Shown here: positions 16,137 through 24,277 of the stretch, one piece after another | How positions within the stretch are numbered: the first letter of the stretch is position 1 | Layout of the letters: the number at the start of each line of letters is the position of its first letter | Source of the DNA: an uncultured Rhodoferax sp. | GTDB lineage: Bacteria; Pseudomonadota; Gammaproteobacteria; Burkholderiales; Burkholderiaceae_C | Length of the DNA: 64,000 nucleotides | NCBI RefSeq assembly: GCF_946221635.1 | Contig: NZ_CAMIHB010000003.1 | Span: 124,001-188,000, forward strand | Reading direction: 5' to 3' | Translations under genes and position numbers: made by a program | Notes under the pieces: model-generated | Database searches by the model: none | Told to the model about the DNA's origin: nothing | Seen by the model: only the letters and a program-made list of their open reading frames with translations

Positions 16137-16306
16137 GGGTCAGGGAGCTCCAGCAGAATAGGGCCGCGTGCATTCTATTTGCGCGTGGTGTCGCTTGGGG
16201 CCGCACTTTGATAGTGCGATACTCCAAGCCTCCCTGGACCGCACGGCCCGGCCATGAAGGCCGCTGGCCGCTGTGTTTGTTAAACGGCTTCCCTCCCCTA
16301 CGTCCG

Positions 16307-17464
16307 ATGAACTCTCCCCGCATTCAAGGTTGGTGCCCAGGCGCACTTCGACCCATGATGGCGGAAGATGGCTGGCTGGTGCGCATACGCCCGCCACTGG
16401 GGCGCCTGACACAAGCCCAGGCGGGCGGCCTGGCCGCGCTGGCCCTTCACCACAAAGTGGACTCCCTGGAGCTCACCAGCCGGGCCAACTTGCAGTTGCG
16501 TGGTATTGCCGAAGCCGACTACCCAGCGCTGCTACGCGGCCTGCAGGCCCTGGACCTGGTGGACCCCGACGTACACACCGAGTCGCGCCGCAACCTTCTC
16601 ATGGCGCCCTTTTGGCAGCCCGGCGACGGCAGCACCGACCTTGCCAGCGCGCTGACCCAGGCGTTGAGCGCTGCCCATGCCCCGACCCTGCCAGCCAAAT
16701 TTGGCTTTGCGCTGGACAGTGGGGCCACGCCCGTGTTGCGCAGCAGCCGGGCAGACATCCGCATCGAGCGCTGCACTACCGGATTTCTGGTGTACACCGA
16801 CGGCGCGACGACCGGCGCCCAGGTTCCGGCAGACCAGGTCGTGGCCCAGGTGCTGGCGCTGGTGCACTGGTTTGCCGAGTCCACCAGCCCGGCCATCCCT
16901 TTCCGGGGCATGGCGACGCGGTTGGCTCAGCACCCCCTGCCCCCAGCATTCACCACTGCCACGGTGCCCGCCCATTCCCCGGCAAAGCCCCCTCTGGGCC
17001 CGGTGCCTGAGGGTTGCCTGGCGGCCCTGGAGTTTGGGCAACTGCGCACCCGCACCTTGGCAGCATTGGCCGCCATCGCGCCGCTGCGCTTCACGCCCTG
17101 GCGCAGCGTGCTGCTGGAGGGCGAAGCCACCATACCGGATCTGCCAGACCTCATCACCCGCTCGGACGACGTGCGCCTGCGCATCCACGCCTGCACCGGC
17201 GCCCCCGGCTGTGGCCAGGCCGCCGCCGCCACCCGGCCGTTGGCCCGCAGCCTGGCAACAGCCCTGCCCGCAGGCCAGACCCTGCATGTGTCGGGCTGCA
17301 GCAAGGGCTGCGCCCATCCCGGGCCCGCACTGACCGTGTTGGCCGCAGATGCTGACCACTACCACCTCATTCGCCAGGGCCGCGCCGCAGACCGCCCCGA
17401 CGCGACACACCTGACGCCAGCCGCGCTGGCGACCCTGATACAAGAACGAGTGCATGCGCCATAG
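16307..17464 (+). CDS. cobG: Precorrin-3B synthase
   Basis: The 385-residue protein resembles CobG, the O2-dependent Fe-S monooxygenase that turns precorrin-3A into precorrin-3B in the aerobic corrin pathway. It has the nitrite/sulfite-reductase-like fold and a C-terminal 4Fe-4S quartet: C296, C302, C331 and C335 (ACTGAPGC and SGCSKGC). The ATG at 16307 begins the conserved N-terminus (IQGWCPGALRPM). The frame extends to 16031 but covers the intergenic region. It is first in the cob operon and overlaps cobH by 11 bases. No cobalamin riboswitch is evident upstream. Confidence 0.9.
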   Translation: MNSPRIQGWCPGALRPMMAEDGWLVRIRPPLGRLTQAQAGGLAALALHHKVDSLELTSRANLQLRGIAEADYPALLRGLQALDLVDPDVHTESRRNLLMAPFWQPGDGSTDLASALTQALSAAHAPTLPAKFGFALDSGATPVLRSSRADIRIERCTTGFLVYTDGATTGAQVPADQVVAQVLALVHWFAESTSPAIPFRGMATRLAQHPLPPAFTTATVPAHSPAKPPLGPVPEGCLAALEFGQLRTRTLAALAAIAPLRFTPWRSVLLEGEATIPDLPDLITRSDDVRLRIHACTGAPGCGQAAAATRPLARSLATALPAGQTLHVSGCSKGCAHPGPALTVLAADADHYHLIRQGRAADRPDATHLTPAALATLIQERVHAP

Positions 17465-18086
17465 TTATGAAACCGATGGCGCTGCCATCTACCGACAGTC
17501 TTTTGCCATCATCCGCGCCGAGGCCGACCTGGCCCGCTTTGACGCCGTGGAAGAAATGGCCGCCGTGCGCATGGTGCATGCGGCCGGCATGGTTGGGCTG
17601 GAATCCCACATCCACTTCACGCCCGGCATGGCCCAGGCCACCCGCACTGCGTTGGAGGCCGGTGCCCCCATCCTCTGCGACGTGCGCATGGTGAGCGAGG
17701 GCATTACCCGTAGTCGCCTGCCCGCTGACAACGCTGTGGTCTGCACCCTGCAAGACTCCGCGGTGCCCGCGCTGGCGCAGGCGCTGGGCACCACCCGCAG
17801 CGCGGCCGCGGTAGAGCTGTGGCGCCCGCACCTGGCCGGGGCCGTGGTGGCGATTGGCAACGCACCCACCGCGTTGTTCCACCTGCTGAACCTGCTGCAA
17901 GACCCCGACTACCCGCGCCCGGCCGCCATCATTGCCTGCCCCGTGGGCTTTGTGGGCGCTGCTGAATCCAAGGCCGCGCTGATGGCCGCTCCCCCGGTGC
18001 CGTCCATGGTCGTGAGCGGCCGGCTGGGGGGCTCGGCCATCACCGTCGCCGCCATCAATGCACTGGCCAGCCGGAGGGAAATCTGA
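17454..18086 (+). CDS. cobH: Precorrin-8X methylmutase
   Basis: The 210-residue protein matches CobH/CbiC, which moves the C-11 methyl group to C-12 to give hydrogenobyrinic acid. The conserved YETDGAAIYRQSFAIIRAEADL start and the catalytic-His segment MVHAAGMVG (near residue 43) are present, along with the GFVGAAESK motif late in the chain. It overlaps cobG by 11 bases and cobI by 1 base, which is typical of a translationally coupled operon. Confidence 0.93.
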   Translation: MRHSYETDGAAIYRQSFAIIRAEADLARFDAVEEMAAVRMVHAAGMVGLESHIHFTPGMAQATRTALEAGAPILCDVRMVSEGITRSRLPADNAVVCTLQDSAVPALAQALGTTRSAAAVELWRPHLAGAVVAIGNAPTALFHLLNLLQDPDYPRPAAIIACPVGFVGAAESKAALMAAPPVPSMVVSGRLGGSAITVAAINALASRREI

Positions 18087-18817
18087 TGGGCCGCATTCTG
18101 TGCGCCGGCCTGGGGCCTGGCGACCCCGAGCTGATGAGCGTGCGCGCGGACCGCGCCATCCGCAGTGCCGGGCACGTGGCCTACTTCCGCAAAAAAGGAC
18201 GCCCGGGCCAAGCCCGGCGCATTGTGGACGGCATGCTGGCACCCGACGCGGTGGAATACCCCATGGAGTACCCGGTCACCACCGAGCTGCCCTTTGACAG
18301 CCCGGAATACATCCACTGCCTCGCCACTTTTTACGACGACTGGGCGCAGCGCCTGGCCACGCTGGCGCAGACCGAGGATGTGCTGGTGCTGTGCGAGGGT
18401 GACCCGTTTTTCTACGGCTCCTTCATGCACCTCTACACCCGCCTGCAGGGGCGCGCCCAGGTGGACGTCATCCCGGGCATTCCCGGCATGGTGGGCTGCT
18501 GGTCGGCCACGCACACCCCCATGACCTGGGGTGACGACGTGATGACCGTGCTCATGGGAACCCTGCCGGAGGCAGAGTTGGAGCGGTACATGCAGTCGGC
18601 CGATGCGCTGGTCATCATGAAGACCGGGCGCAACCTGCCGCGCGTGCGTCGGGCGCTGCAAGCCACGGGCCGCTTGGAACAGGCCTGGTTGGTGGAGCGC
18701 GGCACCATGCCGGGCCAGCGTGTGCTGCCCCTGGCCCAGGTGGATGGCAACGACTGCCCTTACTTCGCCATCGTGCTGGTGCATGGCCATGGCCGGCGCC
18801 CGGAGGTACTGGAATGA
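18086..18817 (+). CDS. cobI: Precorrin-2 C20-methyltransferase
   Basis: The 243-residue SAM-dependent tetrapyrrole methylase has the fold signature GLGPGDPELMSVRADRAI at the start, the CEGDPFFYGSF loop near residue 109 and PGIPGMVGCWSA near residue 131. These match CobI/CbiL, which methylates C-20 of precorrin-2. Start ATG and cobH stop overlap by one base, and the stop overlaps the cobJ start by 4 bases. Confidence 0.93.
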   Translation: MGRILCAGLGPGDPELMSVRADRAIRSAGHVAYFRKKGRPGQARRIVDGMLAPDAVEYPMEYPVTTELPFDSPEYIHCLATFYDDWAQRLATLAQTEDVLVLCEGDPFFYGSFMHLYTRLQGRAQVDVIPGIPGMVGCWSATHTPMTWGDDVMTVLMGTLPEAELERYMQSADALVIMKTGRNLPRVRRALQATGRLEQAWLVERGTMPGQRVLPLAQVDGNDCPYFAIVLVHGHGRRPEVLE

Positions 18818-19563
18818 GCGGCTGGCTCTGTATTGCCGGCCTGGGGCCAGGCGACGAGCAACTGGTGACGCCCGAGGTCAGCGCTGCGCTGGCCGAGGCG
18901 ACCGACGTGGTGGGCTACATCCCCTACGTGGCGCGCATTGCGCCACGGCCGGGACTCACCCTGCATGCCTCGGACAACCGGGTGGAGCTGAACCGGGCGC
19001 GTGCGGCACTGCAGATGGCGGCTGCGGGCCGCCAGGTGGTAGTGGTGTCTTCGGGCGACCCCGGCGTGTTTGCCATGGCCGCCGCCGTGTTCGAGGCACT
19101 GGAAGGCCAGCCCCAGTGGCAGACACTCGATATCCGCGTGCTGCCCGGCATCACCGCCATGCTGGCCGCTGCGGCCCAGGCCGGTGCGCCCTTGGGCCAC
19201 GACTTTTGCGCCATCAACCTCAGCGACAACCTCAAGCCTGCCAGCCTGATCGAGGCCCGCGTACGCGCAGCGGCCGGTGCGGACTTTGCGATGGCTTTTT
19301 ACAACCCACGCTCAGCCAGCCGCCCGGAGACGTTCGTGCGCATCCTCGCCGTGTTGCTGGAGACGTGCGGCCCTGACCGGCTTATCACCTTTGCCCGCGC
19401 GGTGAGCACGGCAGAGGAACGCATCACCACCGTCACCTTGGCGCAGGCCCGGGCCGATATGGCGGACATGCGCACCGTCGTCATCGTGGGCAACAGCGCA
19501 ACCCGGCAGGTGGGCCGCTTTGTCTACACACCGCGTTCGGTGGCAACGCCGCACTCCCCATGA
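18814..19563 (+). CDS. cobJ: Precorrin-3B C17-methyltransferase
   Basis: The 249-residue tetrapyrrole methylase has GLGPGDEQLVTPEV at its start, SSGDPGVFAMAAAVFEAL near residue 70 and PGITAMLAAAAQAGAPLGHDFC near residue 111, typical of CobJ. It methylates C-17 and drives ring contraction. Its 3' end overlaps the 3' end of the oppositely oriented cobK by 40 bases, which may cause antisense interference between the two transcripts. Confidence 0.93.
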   Translation: MSGWLCIAGLGPGDEQLVTPEVSAALAEATDVVGYIPYVARIAPRPGLTLHASDNRVELNRARAALQMAAAGRQVVVVSSGDPGVFAMAAAVFEALEGQPQWQTLDIRVLPGITAMLAAAAQAGAPLGHDFCAINLSDNLKPASLIEARVRAAAGADFAMAFYNPRSASRPETFVRILAVLLETCGPDRLITFARAVSTAEERITTVTLAQARADMADMRTVVIVGNSATRQVGRFVYTPRSVATPHSP

Positions 19564-20291
19564 GTCCCCGCAATCCAGCGCAGCACCTCCTCGACACGCG
19601 CCACCGTGGGGCGCGGAGGAATGGCCGGGCGGTCCATGAGGATCACCGGCAGGCCCAGGGCGCGTGCGGCGCGGAGCTTGGCCTCGGCACCGCTGCCACC
19701 CGAGTTCTTGGCCACGAGGTGGGTGATACGGTGCTGCTGCAACAAGGCGATGTCACCGGCCTCGGTAAACGGACCGCGTGCCACCACCACATGCCCGCGC
19801 TCGGTGGGCAGTTCCCAGGAGGCGTCCACCAAACGCAGCAGGAACCAGTGCTGCGCCCGGGTCAGAAACGGTGCCAGATGCTGGCGGCCGATGGCCAGAA
19901 AAACACGAGCCGGTGTTTCGGGCAGCGCACGCACGGCGGACTCCATATCGGGCACATGCAGCCACCGGTCTCCCGCTTGGGCCTGCCAGGCCGGGCGCTC
20001 CAGCGCCAGCAGCGCAATGCCGGCTGCCACGCAGGCGTCTACGGCGTTGCGGCTCATCTGGGCGGCGAAGGGGTGGGTGGCGTCCACCACATGGCTGATG
20101 CGCTGCTCCCGCAGCCAGACAGCCAGGCCGTGCGCCCCACCAAAGCCCCCAACACGCACCGGCAAGGGCTGCGGAAGGGGCGAGTCGGTGCGCCCGGCGT
20201 ACGAAAAGATGGCGTCCACCCGCGCATCGGCCAAGGCCTGGGCCAGGCGGCTGGCTTCCGTGGTGCCCCCCAAGACGAGGACACGCGGCAT
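19524..20291 (-). CDS. cobK: Precorrin-6A reductase, inverted within the cob operon
   Basis: The 255-residue protein has the NADPH-binding Rossmann start PRVLVLGGTTEASRLAQAL and the HVVDATHPFAAQMS motif near residue 68, both diagnostic of CobK/CbiJ. It reduces precorrin-6A to dihydro-precorrin-6. It is the only cob gene here on the minus strand, sitting between cobJ and cobL. Its ATG (20291-20289) shares bases with the cobL ATG (20290-20292) in a single CATG, so its promoter must lie within cobL. Confidence 0.92.
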   Translation of the reverse strand: MPRVLVLGGTTEASRLAQALADARVDAIFSYAGRTDSPLPQPLPVRVGGFGGAHGLAVWLREQRISHVVDATHPFAAQMSRNAVDACVAAGIALLALERPAWQAQAGDRWLHVPDMESAVRALPETPARVFLAIGRQHLAPFLTRAQHWFLLRLVDASWELPTERGHVVVARGPFTEAGDIALLQQHRITHLVAKNSGGSGAEAKLRAARALGLPVILMDRPAIPPRPTVARVEEVLRWIAGTHGECGVATERGV

Positions 20292-21471
20292 GGCTGAACC
20301 CTGGCTTTCAATCATTGGCATGGGAGAGGATGGGCTGCATGGTCTGTCCGATGGTAGCCGCTTGGCCCTGGCGCAGGCCCGGCACGTGGTGGGCGGCCCC
20401 CGGCATCTGGCCCTGGCGCAGGTGGGCGAGCGTGGCGTCGCCTGGCCCGTGCCGTTTGACATCGCGCCGGTGCTCGCGCTGCGCGGCCAACCCGTCACCG
20501 TCCTGGCCTCGGGTGACCCCTTCTGGTTTGGTGCCGGGAGCAGCCTGGCCCAACACTTGACCCCTGGCGAATGGCAGGTCTTTCCCGCACCCAGCACCTT
20601 TGCCTGGGCCGCCGCCCGCCTGGGTTGGGCACTGGAAAACACGCATTGCTTTGGCCTGCACGCCACGCCCTTCACCGTCACCCGTCAGGCGCTGCACGTG
20701 GGCCAGCGCCTGCTGTGCCTGCTGCGCGATGGCACGGCGGTGGCGGACTATGCGCAGTGGCTGACGGCGCAGGGCGCGGGTGATTCCCGCGTCTGGGTCC
20801 TGGAAGCGCTGGGCGGCCCACGCGAGCGCGTGCGCAAGGCCACGGCGCGGTCCTGTGACTTCGCAGATGTCGTGGCACCGGTGGCTATCGCGGTTGAGGT
20901 GGTGGGCCTGAAGGGCATGGCGCGCACGCCCGGCCGGCCCGACGCCGACTTTGCCCACGACGGCCAGATCACCAAATCCCCCGTGCGCGCCCTCACGCTG
21001 GCTGCGCTGGCGCCGCGCCAAGGTGAACACCTGTGGGACCTGGGCGCGGGCTCGGGTTCCATTGCCGTGGAATGGTGCCTGGCAGGAGGCAACGCGACCG
21101 CCGTGGAGCAACATGCCGGGCGGGTGGCCAACATCCAGGCCAACGCACAGCAATTTGGCGTGGCTGCAACCCTGACAGTGATGCATGGGCCCGCCCTGCA
21201 GGCGCTGCAGAACTTACCCAGACCCGATGCGGTGTTTGTGGGCGGCGGGTTCGACCTGGCCTTGTTCGAAGCACTTCGGGCGGTCGTGCCATCCGGTTGC
21301 CGTCTGGTGGTCAATGCCGTGACGCTGGAAACCGAGGCGGTCCTGTTGCAGCTGCATACCCTGCACGGTGGTGCGCTGCTGCGCATCGAGCTTGCGCATG
21401 CCGCCCCGCTGGGTCGCATGCGCGGCTGGCAGCCCAGCCGCCCGGTGGTGCAGTGGAGCACCCGGCTGTGA
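20290..21471 (+). CDS. cobL: Precorrin-6Y C5,15-methyltransferase (decarboxylating)
   Basis: The 393-residue CobL has an N-terminal CbiE-type methylase domain (PWLSIIGMGEDGL at residues 4-16, then ASGDPFWFG) and a C-terminal CbiT domain with the SAM site LWDLGAGSGSIAVEW near residue 250. It methylates C-5 and C-15 and removes the acetate carboxyl at C-12. The start at 20290 gives the expected N-terminus and overlaps the divergent cobK start. A long upstream frame to 19606 lies antisense to cobK and is not coding. Confidence 0.92.
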   Translation: MAEPWLSIIGMGEDGLHGLSDGSRLALAQARHVVGGPRHLALAQVGERGVAWPVPFDIAPVLALRGQPVTVLASGDPFWFGAGSSLAQHLTPGEWQVFPAPSTFAWAAARLGWALENTHCFGLHATPFTVTRQALHVGQRLLCLLRDGTAVADYAQWLTAQGAGDSRVWVLEALGGPRERVRKATARSCDFADVVAPVAIAVEVVGLKGMARTPGRPDADFAHDGQITKSPVRALTLAALAPRQGEHLWDLGAGSGSIAVEWCLAGGNATAVEQHAGRVANIQANAQQFGVAATLTVMHGPALQALQNLPRPDAVFVGGGFDLALFEALRAVVPSGCRLVVNAVTLETEAVLLQLHTLHGGALLRIELAHAAPLGRMRGWQPSRPVVQWSTRL

Positions 21472-21481
21472 AAGGCCTGGC

Positions 21482-21871
21482 ATGAGCGTGGCCGGATTCG
21501 GATTTCGCGCCGCCGCGACCGCCGATTCCTTGCGCCGCGCCTTGCACGCGGCCCTGGTGCAATCGGATGTGCCCGTCACCCTGACCGCGCTGGCCACGGC
21601 CTGGGACAAGGCGAACACCCCGGCGTTTGTGCGCTTTGCCGCCGAGTCCGGCTTGCCGGTGCTGGCCATTCCGGCAGAGGCGTTACACACACAGCCGGCC
21701 CACACCAGCGCGCATGTGCCTGCGCGGTATGGACGGCACAGCCTGGCAGAAGCCGCCGCTTTGGCAGCCGCTGGCACCGGTGCGCAACTGCGGGGGCCGC
21801 GCTGCGTGTCCCCGGATCGCTTGGCCACGGCGGCCATCGCTTTCGTCCTCCCTGAAAATACCTTCCCATGA
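21482..21871 (+). CDS. cobE: Cobalamin biosynthesis protein CobE (CbiG C-terminal family)
   Basis: This is a 129-residue protein of the CobE/CbiG C-terminal family, with GFGFRAAATADSLRRAL at the start, the IPAEALHTQP motif near residue 60 and the VAEAAAL-like segment (SLAEAAALAAA) near residue 83. Its role in the aerobic pathway is not fully settled; binding of a pathway intermediate is usual. The start at 21482 was preferred to an upstream frame lying inside cobL. It overlaps cobM by 4 bases. Confidence 0.85.
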   Translation: MSVAGFGFRAAATADSLRRALHAALVQSDVPVTLTALATAWDKANTPAFVRFAAESGLPVLAIPAEALHTQPAHTSAHVPARYGRHSLAEAAALAAAGTGAQLRGPRCVSPDRLATAAIAFVLPENTFP

Positions 21872-22656
21872 CTGTTCACTTCATTGGCGCTGGCCCCGGC
21901 GCCCCCGACCTGCTGACCCTGCGCGGCCGCGATCTGATTGCCGCCAGCCCGGTGTGCCTTTATGCGGGCTCGCTGGTGCCCGAAGGCGTTCTGGCGCATT
22001 GCCCAGCGGGGGCCCGCATCGTCAACACCGCGCCGCTCTCGCTGGAGCAAATCATTGATGAGATTCGCGCAGCACATGCCGCAGGACACGATGTGGCACG
22101 CCTGCATTCGGGCGACCTCTCGGTCTGGTCTGCCATGGGCGAGCAGCTGCGCTGCCTGCGTGAAGAAGGCATCCCCTACACCGTCACACCGGGCGTGCCC
22201 TCATTTGCGGCAGCGGCGGCCACGCTGGAGGCTGAGCTGACCCTGCCGGGCCTGAGCCAATCGGTGGTGCTGACCCGTACCTCCGGGCGCGCCTCGGCCA
22301 TGCCGATGACCGAGTCCCTGCCCGACTTCGCCCGGACCGGGGCGCTGCTGGCCATCCACCTGTCCATCCATGTGCTGGAGCGTGTCGTGCGCGAGCTGGC
22401 CCCGCACTATGGCGCGGACTGCCCGGTGGCCGTGGTCTGGCGCGCCAGCTGGCCCGACGAGCGCGTGGTACGCGCCACCCTGGCCACAGTGGAAGCGGCA
22501 GTGGGTGACAGCATGGAACGCACCGCACTGATCCTGGTCGGTCGCACCCTGGGCGCGCAGGACTTTGCCACCAGCCGGCTCTACGCGGGCGACTACGACC
22601 GGCGCTACCGCCCTGTGGGCACCGCCCCCCGCTTTCCGGAAGGCAGCACGCCATGA
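21868..22656 (+). CDS. cobM: Precorrin-4 C11-methyltransferase
   Basis: The 262-residue tetrapyrrole methylase starts VHFIGAGPGAPDLLTLRGRDLI and has LHSGDLSVWSAMGEQLRCL near residue 75 and TPGVPSFAAAAATLEAELTLPG near residue 108. These match CobM/CbiF, which methylates C-11. Overlaps of 4 bases on each side (cobE and cobF) support coupled translation. Confidence 0.93.
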   Translation: MTVHFIGAGPGAPDLLTLRGRDLIAASPVCLYAGSLVPEGVLAHCPAGARIVNTAPLSLEQIIDEIRAAHAAGHDVARLHSGDLSVWSAMGEQLRCLREEGIPYTVTPGVPSFAAAAATLEAELTLPGLSQSVVLTRTSGRASAMPMTESLPDFARTGALLAIHLSIHVLERVVRELAPHYGADCPVAVVWRASWPDERVVRATLATVEAAVGDSMERTALILVGRTLGAQDFATSRLYAGDYDRRYRPVGTAPRFPEGSTP

Positions 22657-23420
22657 TCGAACTCAGCCTGGTGGGCATGGGCACCGGCAACCCGGACCAC
22701 ATCACCCGCCAGGGCGTGGCCGCGCTGAACGCGGCAGACCTGGTCCTGCTACCCCACAAGGGCCCGGACAAGGCCGATCTGGCCGAGCTGCGCGCCAGCC
22801 TGTGTGCCGCGCTGATTACCAATCCGGCCACGCGTGTACAAGGCTTTGACATGCCGGTGCGCGACAGTGCCGACCCCGACTACCAAGGTGGCGTGCACCG
22901 CTGGCACGATGCCATTGCGCAGGTGTGGCTGGCGCAGATCCAGGCCCATCTGCCCCAGGGCGGACGGCTGGCCTTGTTGGTGTGGGGCGATCCTTCCCTG
23001 TACGACAGCACGCTGCGCATTGCCGAGCGCCTGGCACAGCAGTTGCCGCTGCGGGTGTCCGTGGTGCCGGGCATCACGGCGCTGCAGGCGCTGACCGCAG
23101 CCCACGCCATTCCCCTGAACGAGATCAACGCACCGGTGACCATCACCACCGGGCGCCACTTGCGCGAGCAGGGCTGGCCGGCGGGCGCCAGCACCGTGGC
23201 GGTGATGCTGGACGGCCAGTGCAGTTTCCAGCATCTGCCCCCAGCGGGGCTGACGATCTGGTGGGGGGCTTACCTGGGTATGCCCCACCAGCTATGCATC
23301 CACGGCCCGCTGGCCGACATGGGCCCCGAGATCGTGGCGCAACGCCAGGCAGCACGTACCGCACACGGCTGGATCATGGACACCTACCTGCTGCGCAGGC
23401 AATCCACCCACGCAGACTGA
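22653..23420 (+). CDS. cobF: Precorrin-6A synthase (deacetylating)
   Basis: The 255-residue protein has the CobF start LVGMGTGNPDHITRQGVAAL and the DLVLLPHKGPDKADL segment near residue 31, which separates CobF from other cob methylases. It methylates C-1 and removes acetate, a step of the aerobic pathway only. It overlaps cobM by 4 bases and ends the operon as seen here. The later genes cobB, cobN/S/T, cobO and cobC are not in the window. Confidence 0.92.
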   Translation: MIELSLVGMGTGNPDHITRQGVAALNAADLVLLPHKGPDKADLAELRASLCAALITNPATRVQGFDMPVRDSADPDYQGGVHRWHDAIAQVWLAQIQAHLPQGGRLALLVWGDPSLYDSTLRIAERLAQQLPLRVSVVPGITALQALTAAHAIPLNEINAPVTITTGRHLREQGWPAGASTVAVMLDGQCSFQHLPPAGLTIWWGAYLGMPHQLCIHGPLADMGPEIVAQRQAARTAHGWIMDTYLLRRQSTHAD

Positions 23421-23438
23421 AAGGCGCCCTGCAGCACG

Positions 23439-23559
23439 CTACAGCGTTCGGGCCAGTGCCAGCAACTGGTCGGTAGCGATGCCCCAGCCCTGGTGAAAGC
23501 CCATGGCCTCATGCTGGGCCAGACCCTCGGCGCTCCAGGGTCAGGGCGTGGGCAGTCAT
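23439..23559 (-). pseudogene. Remnant of an AHSA1/SRPBCC-family gene with internal deletion
   Basis: On the minus strand a start-like stretch MTAHALTLERR (from 23559) is followed, after a frame change, by QHEAMGFHQGWGIATDQLLALARTL and a stop at 23439. Both ends look like the ends of an AHSA1 (SRPBCC) protein, but the roughly 100 residues between are missing. Only about 40 codons are left. The reading is by eye and the family call is moderate. Confidence 0.45.
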
Positions 23560-23636
23560 GGCAGGGCTCCGAACAAATGTCTGCCACAGTGGAGCCGCGG
23601 GGTCCGGCGGCTGTTGCAATGTTTACATCTTCACAC

Positions 23637-23664
23637 TTGTGGACGGGCGGAATCTTTCCATAAT
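23637..23664 (+). promoter_or_regulatory. Sigma70-like promoter for the Gly-rich exported protein gene
   Basis: TTGTGG (23637-23642) and CATAAT (23659-23664) are separated by 16 bases and lie 34 bases upstream of the ATG at 23698, which has a TTGGAG ribosome site. The match to consensus is fair. Confidence 0.4.
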
Positions 23665-23697
23665 GGTCACATCACACAACCCCGTTGGAGATTCCGC

Positions 23698-24237
23698 ATG
23701 CACACCGTGAACAAAACCCTCTGCGTCGTCAGCGCTGCGCTGGCACTGGCACTCCCCGCCCTGGCCGGCGGATCCCATGGCGGTGGTGGTGGTGGTGGTA
23801 GCGGCGGAGGCAGCAGCCGCAGCGAACACGCATCCGCCAGCCAGGGCAGTGGCAAAACAGAACAAGGCAACGCCGAACACGTCAAAGCCGAGCACGCAAA
23901 ATCCAACCACGACAAGGCGGAGAACGCCAAGGACGACACCGGCACCAAGACCCCGTCCCAGCAACTGGCCGCCAAGCCCCAACTCTCGGACAAACTGGCC
24001 AAGTTGCTGCCACCGGGCACCGACATGACCAAGGCCGCCGAGGGTTTCAAGAACCTGGGCCAGTTTGTCGCCGCAGTCCATGTCAGCAAGAACCTGGGCA
24101 TCCCCTTCGCGGACCTGAAGACCCGCATGATGGACGGCGCCAGCCTGGGTAGCGCCATCAAGACACTCAAACCCGAGGCCGACTCCGACGCCGAGGAGCG
24201 CAAGGCCCGCAAGCAGGCGCAAACCACGCAGGCCTGA
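23698..24237 (+). CDS. Exported Gly-rich protein of unknown function
   Basis: The 179-residue protein has a signal peptide (residues 1-23, ending ALAGG). A glycine/serine/histidine-rich segment (about 24-42, including seven glycines in a row) and a charged Lys/Glu/His-rich linker with short repeats of the AEHxK type (about 50-80) follow. The folded C-terminal part (about 95-160) contains LSDKLAKLLPPGTDMTKAAEGFKNLGQFVAAVHVSKNLGIPFADLKTRM-type sequence, split here for brevity. I recognise no family. It is probably periplasmic or surface-exposed. It stands alone between cobF and the acyl-CoA dehydrogenase gene. Confidence 0.75.
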   Translation: MHTVNKTLCVVSAALALALPALAGGSHGGGGGGGSGGGSSRSEHASASQGSGKTEQGNAEHVKAEHAKSNHDKAENAKDDTGTKTPSQQLAAKPQLSDKLAKLLPPGTDMTKAAEGFKNLGQFVAAVHVSKNLGIPFADLKTRMMDGASLGSAIKTLKPEADSDAEERKARKQAQTTQA

Positions 24238-24255
24238 GCCCCCTCGCCACCATGG

Positions 24256-24277
24256 TCTGGGCTATTTGGCGCCCAGA
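24256..24277. terminator. Possible bidirectional terminator between convergent genes
   Basis: TCTGGGC (24256-24262) pairs perfectly with GCCCAGA (24271-24277). The arms sit at the 3' end of the acyl-CoA dehydrogenase gene, 19 bases past the stop of the Gly-rich gene. No clear T tract is present, so this is weak. Confidence 0.3.

Noticed and set aside
19606..20289. 5' extension of cobL through the cobK region
   Set aside because: The extension is antisense to cobK and lacks family homology; CobL normally begins at the PWLSIIG segment.
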